Part shown: positions 17,583-27,055 of the stretch, one piece after another
Layout of the letters: each line of letters begins with the position of its first letter
How positions within the stretch are numbered: the stretch's first letter is position 1
Source of the DNA: Hyphochytrium catenoides
Taxonomy: Eukaryota; Sar; Hyphochytriomycetes; Hyphochytriales; Hyphochytriaceae
Length of the DNA stretch: 48,127 nt
Assembly: GCA_900088475.1 (NCBI GenBank)
Contig: LT578416.1
Location: 1 to 48,127, forward strand
Direction: 5' to 3'
Translations under genes and position numbers: made by a program
The notes under the pieces: model-generated
What the model saw: only the letters and a program-made list of their open reading frames with translations
What the model was told of the DNA's origin: nothing
Databases searched by the model: none

Positions 17583-18323
17583 TTAGGAAGGTTTCGCACT
17601 TTTTTTGAAAACTGTTCGACGATAGGACGAAACAAGACAAAAAAGAAAACTTAAAAGTTCACAATAACAAAAAAACACGAAAATAAAACAAATTGCGAAA
17701 AACCAATGAATTTCAAAAAATAAAAAATTGAAACAAAAAAGGAAAACATAGGCCCATGTTTTTTGTTTTAGGAAATGAAACCAAAAGGAAGGATAATGGA
17801 AACAAAAAAGAAAATAAAAGGGGGGGAAATAAATGAAAGTTAAAAACAAACAAATAAAAAAACCCTTTGTCTTTAAAAAAGAAAAAGGATCTAAAAACCA
17901 TTTGAATTCAAAATCCAGTTGCGGATCATGGGATTGATAATAAAAGAGATCCTCAAAATAAAAAGGAAGATATAAATTGGCAAAAGTCAGACTAAGTTGT
18001 ATCGAAAGACAAACAAAGACAATCCACACCAAGAAAAGAACATTTTCTTCAAAAAAAAGACTTGAAGATACAGAAAACAAAATTATTGTTAAACAAAAAG
18101 GTAGTAAGTAATAAAGACTTGTATAATATGCAAAAACTTTAATGGATGCATAAGCCTCTGGTTGAAAAACCGTAAAACGCATTTGAGAAAATTTTTCTTG
18201 AAAGGAAAGCGTTTGCCCCTGATAAAGATATTCCCAAGAATCCAAACCACAAAAAAAAGTGAAAAAACAAGTCAAAAAAAAATAAAAGCTTTTCCAAAAG
18301 AAAAAAGAAGAGGATGTTTTCAT
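17583..18323 (-). CDS. tatC: Sec-independent translocase TatC-like protein
   Basis: 246-residue, extremely Phe-rich protein with about six hydrophobic segments, matching TatC (ymf16/mttB) in size and topology. TatC, with or without partners, moves folded proteins such as the Rieske subunit across the inner membrane. The best local match to the family is FTVFQPEAYASIKVFAYYTS followed by LLPFCLTIILFSVSSSLFFEEN, which lines up with the [FT]-x-P-x-EA-x-x-x-x-K-V periplasmic loop and the P-x-L-x(3)-E-x region after TM2-3. The rest is strongly diverged, so assignment rests on this block, topology and position among conserved genes. Lies between trnC and trn(cau). Confidence 0.78.
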   Translation of the reverse strand: MKTSSSFFFWKSFYFFLTCFFTFFCGLDSWEYLYQGQTLSFQEKFSQMRFTVFQPEAYASIKVFAYYTSLYYLLPFCLTIILFSVSSSLFFEENVLFLVWIVFVCLSIQLSLTFANLYLPFYFEDLFYYQSHDPQLDFEFKWFLDPFSFLKTKGFFICLFLTFIYFPPFYFLFCFHYPSFWFHFLKQKTWAYVFLFCFNFLFFEIHWFFAICFIFVFFCYCELLSFLFCLVSSYRRTVFKKSAKPS

Positions 18324-18361
18324 AACAAAATTTCAAAATCATGGAAGTCAATCAAAAAGGA

Positions 18362-18434
18362 TAGTGGAGGAAGGACTCGAACCTCCGACCTACAGATGAT
18401 GAGTCTGTCGAGCTACCAACTGCTCTACCCCACG
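18362..18434 (-). tRNA. trnM(cau): tRNA with CAU anticodon (Met or Ile)
   Basis: Minus strand. D arm GAGCAGTTGGTAGCTC, anticodon stem ACAGA/TCTGT around CTCATCA (CAT), T arm GGAGGTTCGAGTCCTTC with one G-U pair. C1 faces U72, an unpaired acceptor end. Not a copy of the initiator genes; likely elongator Met or Ile(CAU). Confidence 0.85.
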
Positions 18435-18489
18435 TTTGTTTCCTCTTTAATGTTATTATTAAAAAAAAAAAAATAATCTTTTTCGAGTT

Positions 18490-18933
18490 TTTAGTATTTC
18501 TTAGCTGTTCTTGACATTTCAACTCTGAGCCATCAAAAGAATTGAAGTTTCAAAACAAACTTTTACACGAAACCTATTAAAGTCATGATCGTTGACAACT
18601 CTTAAAGAAAATAAATCTCAAGTTAGGTTTCTTGCTTAGATGCTTTCAGCAATTATCCCTTATTAACGTAGCTACTTGGCGCTGCTTTTGATTTAACAGC
18701 CAATACACCAGAGGTTAACCCTTCCCGGTCCTCTCGTACTAGGGTTAGATTCTTTCAATTTTCTGCTGCCTACAGTAGATAGAGACCAAACTGTCTCACG
18801 ACGTTCTAAACCCAACTCACGTACCACTTTCATCGGCGAACAGCCGAACCCTTGGAACCTTTTTCAGCTCCAGGATGTGATGAGTCGACATCGAGGTGCC
18901 AAACGATTTCGTCGATACGGACTCTTGGAAATC

Positions 18934-18969
<36 letters not shown>

Positions 18970-19123
18970 AAGCGATAGTTTTTCCGCAAAAAACTACCTG
19001 ATCACTATGGCCGACTTACGTCTCTGCGCGATATGTCTATCTAACAGTCAGGCAAGTATATATCATTGCACTCAACAACTGATTTATACAGTTTGAACTT
19101 ACCTTCGCACGCCTCCGTTACGT

Positions 19124-19154
<31 letters not shown>

Positions 19155-19437
19155 AAATTTACACGGTCCTCGAAGACAGAATTCTTCGAATTTCTTGTCT
19201 GAATCATGAGTAAGCGATAAAAAGAATGAAGGATGGTCTTTCACTTGTGTCTCGACGAGTGGCCAAAGCCAAAGTTTCAATGACAACCATCTAAACTACG
19301 CTTCTTCTTTTTATGTACAATGTAAATGTGCAGTAAAGGTTCACGGGGTCTTTTCGTCTAGCTGTAGGATATCCGCATCTTCACGGATCATTCATTTTCA
19401 TAGAGTTCATGTTGGAGACAGTGGGGAAGTCGTTACA

Positions 19438-19494
<57 letters not shown>

Positions 19495-19556
19495 GAGTTA
19501 CAGCCGCCGTTTACTGGGGGTTATATTCAATGCATCATACATTTCTTTTTAGCCTA

Positions 19557-19594
<38 letters not shown>

Positions 19595-20174
19595 ACGATT
19601 TCGCAGAGTCTTGTGTTTTTACTAAACAGTCGCCCCCCCCGATTCTGTGCCACCGGATTGGTTACCGGTACTCTTTCTCCCGAAGTTACAGAGTCATTTT
19701 GCCGAGTTCCTTCAACATGATTCTCTCTCTCGCCTTAGTTTACTCAACCCACCCACCTGTGTCGGTTTATAGTACGGTTTTAAAATCTTTACTTTTTCTT
19801 GAAACGCAGTTTNTTTTGGGTCATATCATTCNAAACAGCAAAACCCGCCACTTATTACGTTTGTCATAAACATTTAACAAGAAATGATCTTTTTCCCATT
19901 AGAGTAAGCTTTCGCTTTTTCCTTAGGGACCGTTTCACTCGTGTCAGTCGAACTTGAACAACGAAAACCTCAGGTTTGCGGCGAAAATGATTTGAACATT
20001 TTTTATCATTACTCATACCAACATGGTCACTTCTGAGTTCTCCAACCTATCTCTCGATAGATTTTCAACAAAAAACAGAATGTTCCGCTACCATCTTTTC
20101 GAAAAATTCGAAAAAGATTCGCCGTTTCGGTATACAATCTTTAGCCCCTTTACATTTTCAGTGCAAACAAACTA

Positions 20175-20207
<33 letters not shown>

Positions 20208-21440
20208 GGCTGCTTCCAAGCCTACCTCCTGGCTGTCATCATTTATTCACTTCTTTACTCACTTAGATTGTTTTGAGGACCTTAACGATCGATCTGGGCT
20301 GTATCCCTCTCGACCATTGACCTTAGCGCCAATGGTCTGTCCATACCATTCACTTTTCAATGTATTCGGAGTTTCCTTGAATTTAGTAAGACAGATGTCC
20401 CCCGCATTCAGTGAGTGCTCTACCCCATGAAAGGAAGATGATATGGTCTACCTCAATAGATTTCGCGGAAAACCAGCTATGTCCAAGTTTGATTAGCCTT
20501 TCACCCCTATCCACAAATCATCCCCGTATTTTTCCACATACGTGGGTTCGGTCCTCCATCGTAGATTAATACGAATTCAACCTGTTCATAGATAGGTCAC
20601 TTGGTTTCGGGTTTTATGATGATAACTTAATCTTGTGTTCTCATTTGTTTGTTTTTTATTTAGAGTTTCTTTTGTTTCTAATAAATGATAATACATTGAG
20701 AATGTAAAATAAGTTTTTATGTTTTTTATTTCATTGTTAAAAGACTTCAAATTATATATATAAATATAAAAAATAATTATTATAATTCTTAGGAATATTA
20801 TAGGAATTTTCATCATCATTTTCATCATTTGTTTTTTATTCTTTCATTTTTGCTTTCACTACGCTTGCGTTTATTAACTTAAGCTTGCTATCATCATAAA
20901 CTTGTTGGTCCATTATACAAAAGGTACGCTGTCACAACCTTCGTTGCATCAACTGTTTGTAAGCATTAAGTTTCAGAAACTTTTCAAGTTCTCAAATATT
21001 TTTTCACCTTTCCCTTACGGTACTCTGCACTATCGGTTATAAAAAAGATTAGCCTTTGAGGGCGGTCCCCCAGAATTCGAACGAAAATTCACGTATTTCG
21101 TTTGACTGATTGGTTTGGTGATAGGTTGATTGACAGGACTATGACCTTCTCTGGTTTATTTTTCCAAATAATTAATGAACCATATCATCAAACAAAGGCT
21201 TTGACCGGTTTCGTTCTCCACTACTTCCGGTGTCTCGGTTGATTTTTTTCAAAGGTTACTTAGATGTTTCAATTCGCCTTTTTTTTTAAGGACACAATGT
21301 CCAGTTTCCTTTTGAGAGAGTTATTAGTCAAAGCTTGTCTGCTCATTAATAACATTTCGTTGTTAAAACGTCTCTTCTTTTTTATACCTAGGCATTCCCT
21401 TAATGCTCATGTTAAGATTATTTTTAAAAGTTTAATGAAA
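18490..21440 (-). rRNA. rnl: Large subunit ribosomal RNA
   Basis: Minus strand. 23S-like landmarks read on the plus strand as complements: the sarcin-ricin region (CCTCTCGTACTAGGG near 18731), the peptidyl-transferase region (CTGTTATCCCCGGAGTACC near 18939), GGCGACCGCCCCAGTCAAACT near 19131, and GCATTCCC near 21391 for the 5' domain (ATGCCTAGG on the coding strand). Termini are approximate. Two ambiguous bases (19813, 19832) fall in it, and an AT-rich expansion lies at about 20620-20870. Confidence 0.95.
20620..20870 (-). other. AT-rich expansion inside the large-subunit rRNA
   Basis: About 250 bases with composition unlike the flanking conserved rRNA, including a TATATATAAATATAAAA tract and a repeated TTTTCATCAT motif near 20811. 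No intron hallmark or ORF seen, so I read it as an expansion segment at a variable helix. Confidence 0.5.
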
Positions 21441-21595
21441 CCCAAAGAGTTTGAACCCAAAGATGACTCTCGTCTATAAGTCCCTTCAAAAAAGTATTTT
21501 TAGAAAAAGAATGGTTCACTAACGGGTTTGAAAAACCGTGTCCTTTTTTCTTTTAAAAAAGACATCTAGGAATCAAAAATTTCTTTGGGTTTCAT
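21435..21595. repeat. 14-bp inverted repeat flanking the rnl leader
   Basis: ATGAAACCCAAAGA (21435-21448) is the exact complement of 21582-21595, at and just upstream of the presumed 5' end of the large rRNA. Might form a processing stem in the precursor. Confidence 0.6.
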
Positions 21596-21619
21596 CAAAC
21601 AGAAAAGATTAAAAAAAAA

Positions 21620-21693
21620 TGTCTGGGAATGGATTTGAACCACTGGCCTAAAGATTTTCAGTCTTCCGCTCTAACCAACTGAGCTACCCAAAC
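21620..21693 (-). tRNA. trnF(gaa): tRNA-Phe (GAA)
   Basis: Minus strand. Acceptor GTTTGGG/CCCAGAC, D arm AGCTCAGTTGGTTAGAGC, anticodon stem AAGA/TCTT around CTGAAAA (GAA), T arm CAGTGGTTCAAATCCATTC, discriminator A. Confidence 0.93.
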
Positions 21694-21717
21694 TTTTCGA
21701 TTTGTTTCTGTTGTTTT

Positions 21718-22317
21718 TTACTGTTTTTCTTGTTCAATCGCTTCTTCGACAATCCCCGATTCGCCGAGAAGCGATTGAACAAGAAAGAGCATAAACGTTT
21801 CAAAAGCCCAAAATGTTTCTTTCGCTGAAAACACAAGGGTCACGTTGATTTCAGAAAAATGGCGAAAAAAATGAGCGGTGGTTTCTAAAGCAGGAAAACA
21901 AGATGGGTCATAAAACGTAAATGTGATGCTATGTTCTTCTGCAACAATTTGAAACGAAAATTCTGCTTGATTGTTTTTTTGTTGAAATACTCCGTAAACG
22001 AGATCATTAAGAAAATTTGCCATTTTTTTTTTTCTTAAAGTCGTTGCGGCGCCGACAAAAGCATTTTTGCTAATTTTTAAAAGAGGGACTTGTTTTTTTG
22101 ATATCGTTGGATAAGCTTTTTGTTGTGTTAAGAGTTCCACCAGAAGTAAAGCGGATAAAATGAGTTTTTTATCTTGCGTAATATTGGGAAATCCGACATT
22201 AATCACCACCTTGTCAAGAATTGGAATTTCCATCGAATTTGTTATTGGCAATTTACAAGCCATTTGATAGGCTAAAATTTTTTTAAAATAATAATCAAAA
22301 GGGTTTGTTTCGATCAT
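21718..22317 (-). CDS. rpl5: Ribosomal protein L5
   Basis: 199-residue large-subunit protein that binds the 5S rRNA region in bacteria. Conserved blocks: IPILDKVVINVGFPN (family IPKLEKIVINMG), LLTQQKAYPTISKKQVPLLKISKNAFVGAATTLR and the FLNDLVYGVF helix. The C-terminal half is diverged and about 15 residues longer than usual. ATG at 22317. Follows rpl14 in the ancestral rpl14-rpl5 order on the minus strand; rps14, normally next, has moved to the cob block. Confidence 0.92.
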   Translation of the reverse strand: MIETNPFDYYFKKILAYQMACKLPITNSMEIPILDKVVINVGFPNITQDKKLILSALLLVELLTQQKAYPTISKKQVPLLKISKNAFVGAATTLRKKKMANFLNDLVYGVFQQKNNQAEFSFQIVAEEHSITFTFYDPSCFPALETTAHFFRHFSEINVTLVFSAKETFWAFETFMLFLVQSLLGESGIVEEAIEQEKQ

Positions 22318-22384
22318 TTGAGGAATCTTATAAAAATGTTGTCAGAGTTGTAAGGTCGTGTGTTGTTTTTAATCTGTTTTCTTC

Positions 22385-22756
22385 TTAAACAAGAAAAGAT
22401 AACAGAGACACGATCTTTAAATCTTTTGACTTACGCAATTCTTGTGTAGAGGGCCCAAAAACCCGACTTCCAATGGTTTTTTTTTGTTGATTTAATAAAA
22501 TGGCGGCGTTCTCTGAAAATTGGAGAAGGCTGCCATTTTTACGTCTAAGGGATATGCTTGTTCTTATGACTAATGCTTTACACACTTGTCCTTTTTTGAC
22601 TTTAAGTTTTTGACTTTGAGACACTTTAATTTTTTTTAAAGACACAAGAATAAGATCGCCCACTTGAGCTTGTTTTTTTTTTAAAACTTTAATGCACTGA
22701 GCGACTTTTGCCCCGGAATTATCAACAATACGTAAAGAGGTTCGAGGTTGTATCAT
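22385..22756 (-). CDS. rpl14: Ribosomal protein L14
   Basis: 123-residue large-subunit protein at the subunit interface. MIQPRTSLRIVDNSGAKVAQCIKVL is the typical N-terminus (MIQ-x-x-T-x-L-x-V-x-DNSGA), and the VIRT-x-x-x-x-RR-x-G block and FGP near the C-terminus are present. ATG at 22756. A partial indel-ridden copy in reverse lies at 48015-48127. Length normal. Confidence 0.95.
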   Translation of the reverse strand: MIQPRTSLRIVDNSGAKVAQCIKVLKKKQAQVGDLILVSLKKIKVSQSQKLKVKKGQVCKALVIRTSISLRRKNGSLLQFSENAAILLNQQKKTIGSRVFGPSTQELRKSKDLKIVSLLSFLV

Positions 22757-22787
22757 TGTATCATGATTGGTTTCAAATCATAAGAGT

Positions 22788-22860
22788 TAAGCCCAGTAGG
22801 AATTGAACCTACAACTTTTCCGTTATGAGCGGAACTTTCTACCTCTTGAAATATGGGCTT
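22788..22860 (-). tRNA. trnM(cau): tRNA with CAU anticodon (Met or Ile)
   Basis: Minus strand. Acceptor AAGCCCA/TGGGCTT, anticodon stem TTCCG/CGGAA around CTCATAA (CAT), T arm GTAGGTTCAATTCCTAC, discriminator A. Fully paired acceptor suggests an elongator Met or Ile(CAU). Duplicated at 47911-47983. Confidence 0.88.
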
Positions 22861-22937
22861 CCTATATTTTATATCTTTTATTAGATTGTTTTTAGAAAAT
22901 TTGACAATATGACAATATTAGAATATTAAAGAATGTC

Positions 22938-23576
22938 TTATTCTTTTATTCGTACCACAGCATTTTTCATTTGTCGTGATAATTGTTGATAAATATATTG
23001 ACGTCGGCGTTGTTTTTGATCTTGATCTCCGGCCAACGTCACTGCACCAAGTAACGCAACTAAAAGAATTAATCCTGCAATTAAAACATCGAAAAAATAG
23101 ACATCATACAACAAATAACCAAATCCTTCTATATCTTTTTGTAAATTCATTGACGCTCGGGTTGGTGAGGGTACAAGACGATCTCCATAAAGTTTTTTTA
23201 AAGAAAAATTGAAATCAATAAAATCTGTTGTTGAAATGCCGATCTGTTGTTGCATAACATAAAAAACAGCTAAAAAAAAAACAAGTCCTATTAGAAACCC
23301 AATAGGTAAATCTTGGAATAAGGTATATTGTTTTTTTTCCTTTAATGTCAACATCATAACAACAAATAGAAATAAAATCGCGATAGCTCCAATATAAATC
23401 ACTAAAAGAAGTAATCCAAGAAATTCAACACCTAAAAAAAAAAGTAATGCAGAATTACTACAAAAAACTAAAACTAAATATAACACGGCATGTACGGCAT
23501 GTTCCACTCGGATAACCATCATGGCAGATCCAAGTAACATTGTGGTTAATGCATAAAAAAAAAAGAATTCCATCAT
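22938..23576 (-). CDS. nad6: NADH dehydrogenase subunit 6
   Basis: 212-residue membrane subunit of complex I with five hydrophobic helices. VEHAVHAVLYLVLVFCSNSALLFFLGVEFLGLLLLVIYIGAIAILFLFVVMML contains the conserved third helix (IYVGAIAVLF-like), ending in a basic tail. ATG at 23576 (second Met of MM). The frame runs through three 10-base poly-A/T tracts that are each one base shorter in the copy at 47198-47833. Confidence 0.95.
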   Translation of the reverse strand: MMEFFFFYALTTMLLGSAMMVIRVEHAVHAVLYLVLVFCSNSALLFFLGVEFLGLLLLVIYIGAIAILFLFVVMMLTLKEKKQYTLFQDLPIGFLIGLVFFLAVFYVMQQQIGISTTDFIDFNFSLKKLYGDRLVPSPTRASMNLQKDIEGFGYLLYDVYFFDVLIAGLILLVALLGAVTLAGDQDQKQRRRQYIYQQLSRQMKNAVVRIKE

Positions 23577-23650
23577 TTATATTTTTTTGTATGTTAAAAG
23601 AAAAAAAAAGAGAGAAAAAGAGAAAAAGAAGCGCATACTCGTTTGTTTGG

Positions 23651-24058
23651 TTAAATCTCTGAAGAAATCCATGTTTTGACTGACAATTTATTTGATGCGC
23701 TTTTTAAGGCATTATAAGCTAATGCGGGTTTTACGCCAGATATCACACACAAAACACGTCCTGGTTTTACACATGCAACCCAAGAGCTTACGGATCCTTT
23801 CCCTTTTCCCATACGAACTTCAATAGGTTTTTTCGTCACTGGAGTATTTGGAAAGATTTTAAATTGTAATTTTCCCATGCGTTTTAATTTCCTTGTTACA
23901 ACTTTACGTAAAGCTTCCATTTCTTTCGCGGAAATTCGCCCAAGTTCTAAGGTTTTTAATGCATGTCCTCCTGGAGATAAAATGACTTTGGCTTCTGTTC
24001 CTCGAAGTTTCCCTTTAAAAACTTTTTTATATTTCGTTTGTGCGGGTCGAGATAACAT
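23651..24058 (-). CDS. rpl16: Ribosomal protein L16
   Basis: 135-residue large-subunit protein near the peptidyl-transferase centre. MLSRPAQTKYKKVFKGKLRG, RMGKGKGSVSSWVACVKPGRVLCVISG and the ALKSASNKLSVKTWI C-terminus are characteristic. It has left its ancestral place after rps3 and is found with nad6 inside inverted repeat 2, hence present twice (46717-47124). Both copies read intact. Confidence 0.96.
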   Translation of the reverse strand: MLSRPAQTKYKKVFKGKLRGTEAKVILSPGGHALKTLELGRISAKEMEALRKVVTRKLKRMGKLQFKIFPNTPVTKKPIEVRMGKGKGSVSSWVACVKPGRVLCVISGVKPALAYNALKSASNKLSVKTWISSEI

Positions 24059-24353
24059 CGAAGATCCTCATTACTGAAAAAACATTTAAACTTTTGAGAG
24101 TTCTTTTCTCTGTACATTATTTCATTGATTTTTCTGTTGAACCTGCTTTGTTTCGGGCCTTTTTCTTTAAAAGCATTTCGACTTCTCAAGGCGCTTTTTG
24201 TATTTTCGAAAATTTGTAGAATATGGATAGAAAAAGCTATTTAACCTTTTACCAAATTCTATTTTTTAAGTACACAAATCCGTATTAACAAAAAAATTTC
24301 CTGTTAAGGTAGAAGCTTAACAAATTACAAAAACGTATGATAAAAATAAGATT

Positions 24354-25169
24354 ATGTTTAAAAAAATAAATCCAATAACACCTTCACAACGTCATTTAAT
24401 ACAAGTAAATTTACCAAAAATTCTTGATAAAATAAAACCTCTTAAAAATAAAACAAAACTTTTATTAAAAAAAAATGGAAGGAATCATTCTGGTAAAATT
24501 ACTGTAAGACATCGAGGAGGTGGTCATAAAAAAAAATATCGAATCATCGATTTTTATAGAACAGATAAACAATCAACCATAACTCATTTAGAATATGATC
24601 CAAATCGATCTGCTTTTATCGCAAGAATTTTAACGAAAAAAAAAGAATCTTATATTATAGCCCCACACAATTGTATTCATGGTATGAGATTACAAACAGG
24701 AGAGCATGTTCCTATTCAAATTGGAAATTGCACTTCTTTGAAACAAATGCCTTTGGGTAGCTTAATACATAATTTATCGATACATAAATATAAAAAAGGA
24801 CAATATATACGATCTGCCGGAACTTTTGGTCAATTAATACAAAAAACAGAAAATTTTGCACGAATAAAATTACCTTCTGGAGAACACCGGCATGTTTTTT
24901 TAGAATGCCGTGCTACTTATGGTAAAGTTTCTAACGAAGATCATAAATTTAGACAATTAGGAAAAGCCGGAAGATCTCGTTGGATGGGAATTCGTCCAAC
25001 TGTTCGAGGCGTTGCTATGAATCCTGTAGATCATCCACACGGTGGTGGAGAAGGTAAAACAAGTGGCGGGCGGCCTTCTGTAACGCCTTGGGCTAAATTT
25101 ACGAAAGGGCAGCCCACAAGAAAAAATAAAAAAAAGGATCTTTATCTTGTAAAAAAAAGAAAAAAATAA
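24354..25169 (+). CDS. rpl2: Ribosomal protein L2
   Basis: 271-residue large-subunit protein at the peptidyl-transferase centre. NHSGKITVRHRGGGHKKKYRIIDF and the C-terminal PVDHPHGGGEGKTSGGRPSVTPWAKF region, with the functionally important His, are both present. First gene of the rpl2-rps19-rps3-rps13-rps11 run, a remnant of bacterial S10/alpha operons. ATG at 24354; normal length. Confidence 0.97.
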   Translation: MFKKINPITPSQRHLIQVNLPKILDKIKPLKNKTKLLLKKNGRNHSGKITVRHRGGGHKKKYRIIDFYRTDKQSTITHLEYDPNRSAFIARILTKKKESYIIAPHNCIHGMRLQTGEHVPIQIGNCTSLKQMPLGSLIHNLSIHKYKKGQYIRSAGTFGQLIQKTENFARIKLPSGEHRHVFLECRATYGKVSNEDHKFRQLGKAGRSRWMGIRPTVRGVAMNPVDHPHGGGEGKTSGGRPSVTPWAKFTKGQPTRKNKKKDLYLVKKRKK

Positions 25170-25173
25170 TAGG

Positions 25174-25578
25174 ATGAAAAAACCAAAAACTAAAGCAAGT
25201 TTTCAAAAATCAAATGAAAATAAAAATACCCAAAAAGAGAATCTAGTAAAACAAGAACAAATTTTATTTGACGATGAATCTGATCAAAATTTAATTATTA
25301 CAAAACAGCCAACTTGGCGTTTAAAGTATACAGATAATTGTATTTTGAAATTATCTTCTTTGATCAAGCGAGAGCGACTAAGTGAACAAGAAAATGCTGT
25401 TTCTATTTGGTCACGTCGATCTATTATTGAACCATATTTAGTCGATTGTTATGTAAAGATACATAATGGTCTTCGTTTTATTCCTAAAAAAATTACACAA
25501 GAAATGGTTGGCCATAAGTTTGGTCAATTTAGTTTCACTAGAGCAAAATATACTTATAAAAAAAAAAAGAAAAAATAA
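25174..25578 (+). CDS. rps19: Ribosomal protein S19
   Basis: 134 residues. The S19 core is SRRSIIEPYLVDCYVKIHNG, RFIPKKITQEMVGHKFGQFSFTR at about 83-125. About 45 extra N-terminal residues, acidic and Lys-rich, precede it; usual length is about 80-95. ATG at 25174, four bases after the rpl2 stop, so start choice is firm unless an internal Met is used. Confidence 0.93.
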   Translation: MKKPKTKASFQKSNENKNTQKENLVKQEQILFDDESDQNLIITKQPTWRLKYTDNCILKLSSLIKRERLSEQENAVSIWSRRSIIEPYLVDCYVKIHNGLRFIPKKITQEMVGHKFGQFSFTRAKYTYKKKKKK

Positions 25579-25581
25579 AAA

Positions 25582-26982
25582 ATGGCATCAAAAAATCATC
25601 CAATATCTTTTCGTTTAAAACAACATAAAATTACAGATTCTTTATGGTATGCGCGATATAATTATCAATCTATATTACATGACGATTTAGTTATCCGTGA
25701 AATTGTTAAATATACTTATAAAAAACAGAAAATTTTTGTAAATCAAATTTTAATTCGACGTCATTTGAAAGTTTTATTTGTAGTTATCTATTTGTATAAT
25801 TATGTCAACTTGAAAAAAAAAAAAAAACGTTTTCGTGTTTCGCGAAAAAAATATATTTATAAAAAAAAAAAAATATTGTTAAAAGCAAAAAAAAGCAAAA
25901 AAAACTATAAAAAAATTCGTAAATATAAAACTAAACTAAAAAGAAAAAATATTTTTAAATCTTTGAAATATTTAACTAAAAAGAAAAAAAATTTGCATGA
26001 AGATGACATTGCAAAAATGATTCAAAAATATTGTAATATGCATGATCAAAAAATTCAGATAATTTCTTATGACTATTCAAAGATTTACAACCTCCGTTAC
26101 AATTTTATAGTAAACCGCGTAGTTAAAATGGTGCGTTACTATAAATGGATTAAAAATTATAGAAAATTAGTAGAATTAGCTTTTATTTCAGTTCAAACTC
26201 AAAACACTAGTGCATTTTGTGATTGTTTAGCTTTCGCTTTAAAAGTAAAAAAATTCAGAGATCACAGAAGAATTGTATTGTTTTCGCGTTCTCTTTTTAA
26301 AGGTTATACACGATTTTTTTATCATTTTATTGGTTTTAAAATTATAATTAAAGGCCGACTTCGTGGTCGTTTGCGTGCTAAAAAGTTTATGATTAAATAC
26401 GGATATCTTCCATTACAAACAATGGCTGCTGTTATACATTATAATTTAAAACCGATGCATTCAAAACACGGTACATTTGGTTTCCGCATTTGGTTTTGTT
26501 ATACATTTTCAAACAATTTGCAAATCGATTTCATAAACCGTTGGAAAAAAGAAGAATTTGATAAAGAGAAATCAAAAATTAAAATATTACCTAATTTTTA
26601 TGATTATTCTTTATTTCTATCAAAACAAATGTTACAAAAAGCAAGTAAAACTAATAAAATTTTATTAAATACATCTTCTTCTAAAAAGACAAAAAAAGAA
26701 TTTAGAATCCATTCTCAATTAAGTTTACTAAAAAACTTAAAAGTTGTTAAAAAGAAAAAAAAAAAACATGTTTTTGTAAAACGAAATCTGTCTGATATTT
26801 TTTTATGGCATTTTTTATACCATTATTTATTGAAAACACATCAAAAATATTCTGTTATTCATTTTTTTAATCTTTTAAATTATTTAATAACGCCGACCCT
26901 ACATAAATATAAACAATATTTGATAAAAAAACATGTTTTAAAATTAGTGTTAATTTCTTTACTTCCAAAGACCAAATATTGA
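25582..26982 (+). CDS. rps3: Ribosomal protein S3
   Basis: 466-residue small-subunit protein. Opens MASKNHPISFRLKQHKITDSLWYA (family: NP-x-x-x-RL-x-x-x-x-x-x-S-x-WYA) and contains the C-terminal domain KGRLRGRLRAKKFMIKYGYLPLQTM ending HGTFGFRIWFCY. Large Lys-rich insertions lie between, and about 130 residues follow the conserved C domain. Stop is TGA. The last 100 codons plus following spacer are duplicated at 7870-8232. Confidence 0.94.
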   Translation: MASKNHPISFRLKQHKITDSLWYARYNYQSILHDDLVIREIVKYTYKKQKIFVNQILIRRHLKVLFVVIYLYNYVNLKKKKKRFRVSRKKYIYKKKKILLKAKKSKKNYKKIRKYKTKLKRKNIFKSLKYLTKKKKNLHEDDIAKMIQKYCNMHDQKIQIISYDYSKIYNLRYNFIVNRVVKMVRYYKWIKNYRKLVELAFISVQTQNTSAFCDCLAFALKVKKFRDHRRIVLFSRSLFKGYTRFFYHFIGFKIIIKGRLRGRLRAKKFMIKYGYLPLQTMAAVIHYNLKPMHSKHGTFGFRIWFCYTFSNNLQIDFINRWKKEEFDKEKSKIKILPNFYDYSLFLSKQMLQKASKTNKILLNTSSSKKTKKEFRIHSQLSLLKNLKVVKKKKKKHVFVKRNLSDIFLWHFLYHYLLKTHQKYSVIHFFNLLNYLITPTLHKYKQYLIKKHVLKLVLISLLPKTKY

Positions 26983-27032
26983 TATATTGATAACTCTCTT
27001 AGATCGAACTTTTAAACAACCTTTCTCTTTAT
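26671..27032 (+). repeat. Source of the duplicated rps3 tail
   Basis: 362 bases repeated at 7870-8232 in the same orientation, about 99 per cent identical, spanning the rps3 3' end and the spacer ahead of rps13. Confidence 0.93.
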
Positions 27033-27055
27033 AACTAATGAAATAAAAAACTACG

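Larger units (their letters stand above)
22644..24269. repeat. Inverted repeat 2, arm A (rpl14 part, trn(cau), nad6, rpl16)
   Basis: 1,626 bases matching the reverse complement of 46504-48127. Substitutions are rare; most differences are one-base indels, many in homopolymers. The outer edge (24259-24269) coincides with the last codons and stop of atp1 in the other arm. Confidence 0.95.

Noticed and set aside
18896-20430. Open frames antisense to the large-subunit rRNA
   Set aside because: They lie in conserved rRNA; one spans ambiguous bases at 19813 and 19832.
20620-20870. Possible intron in the large-subunit rRNA
   Set aside because: No group I or II core motif or maturase/endonuclease frame; better explained as an expansion segment.
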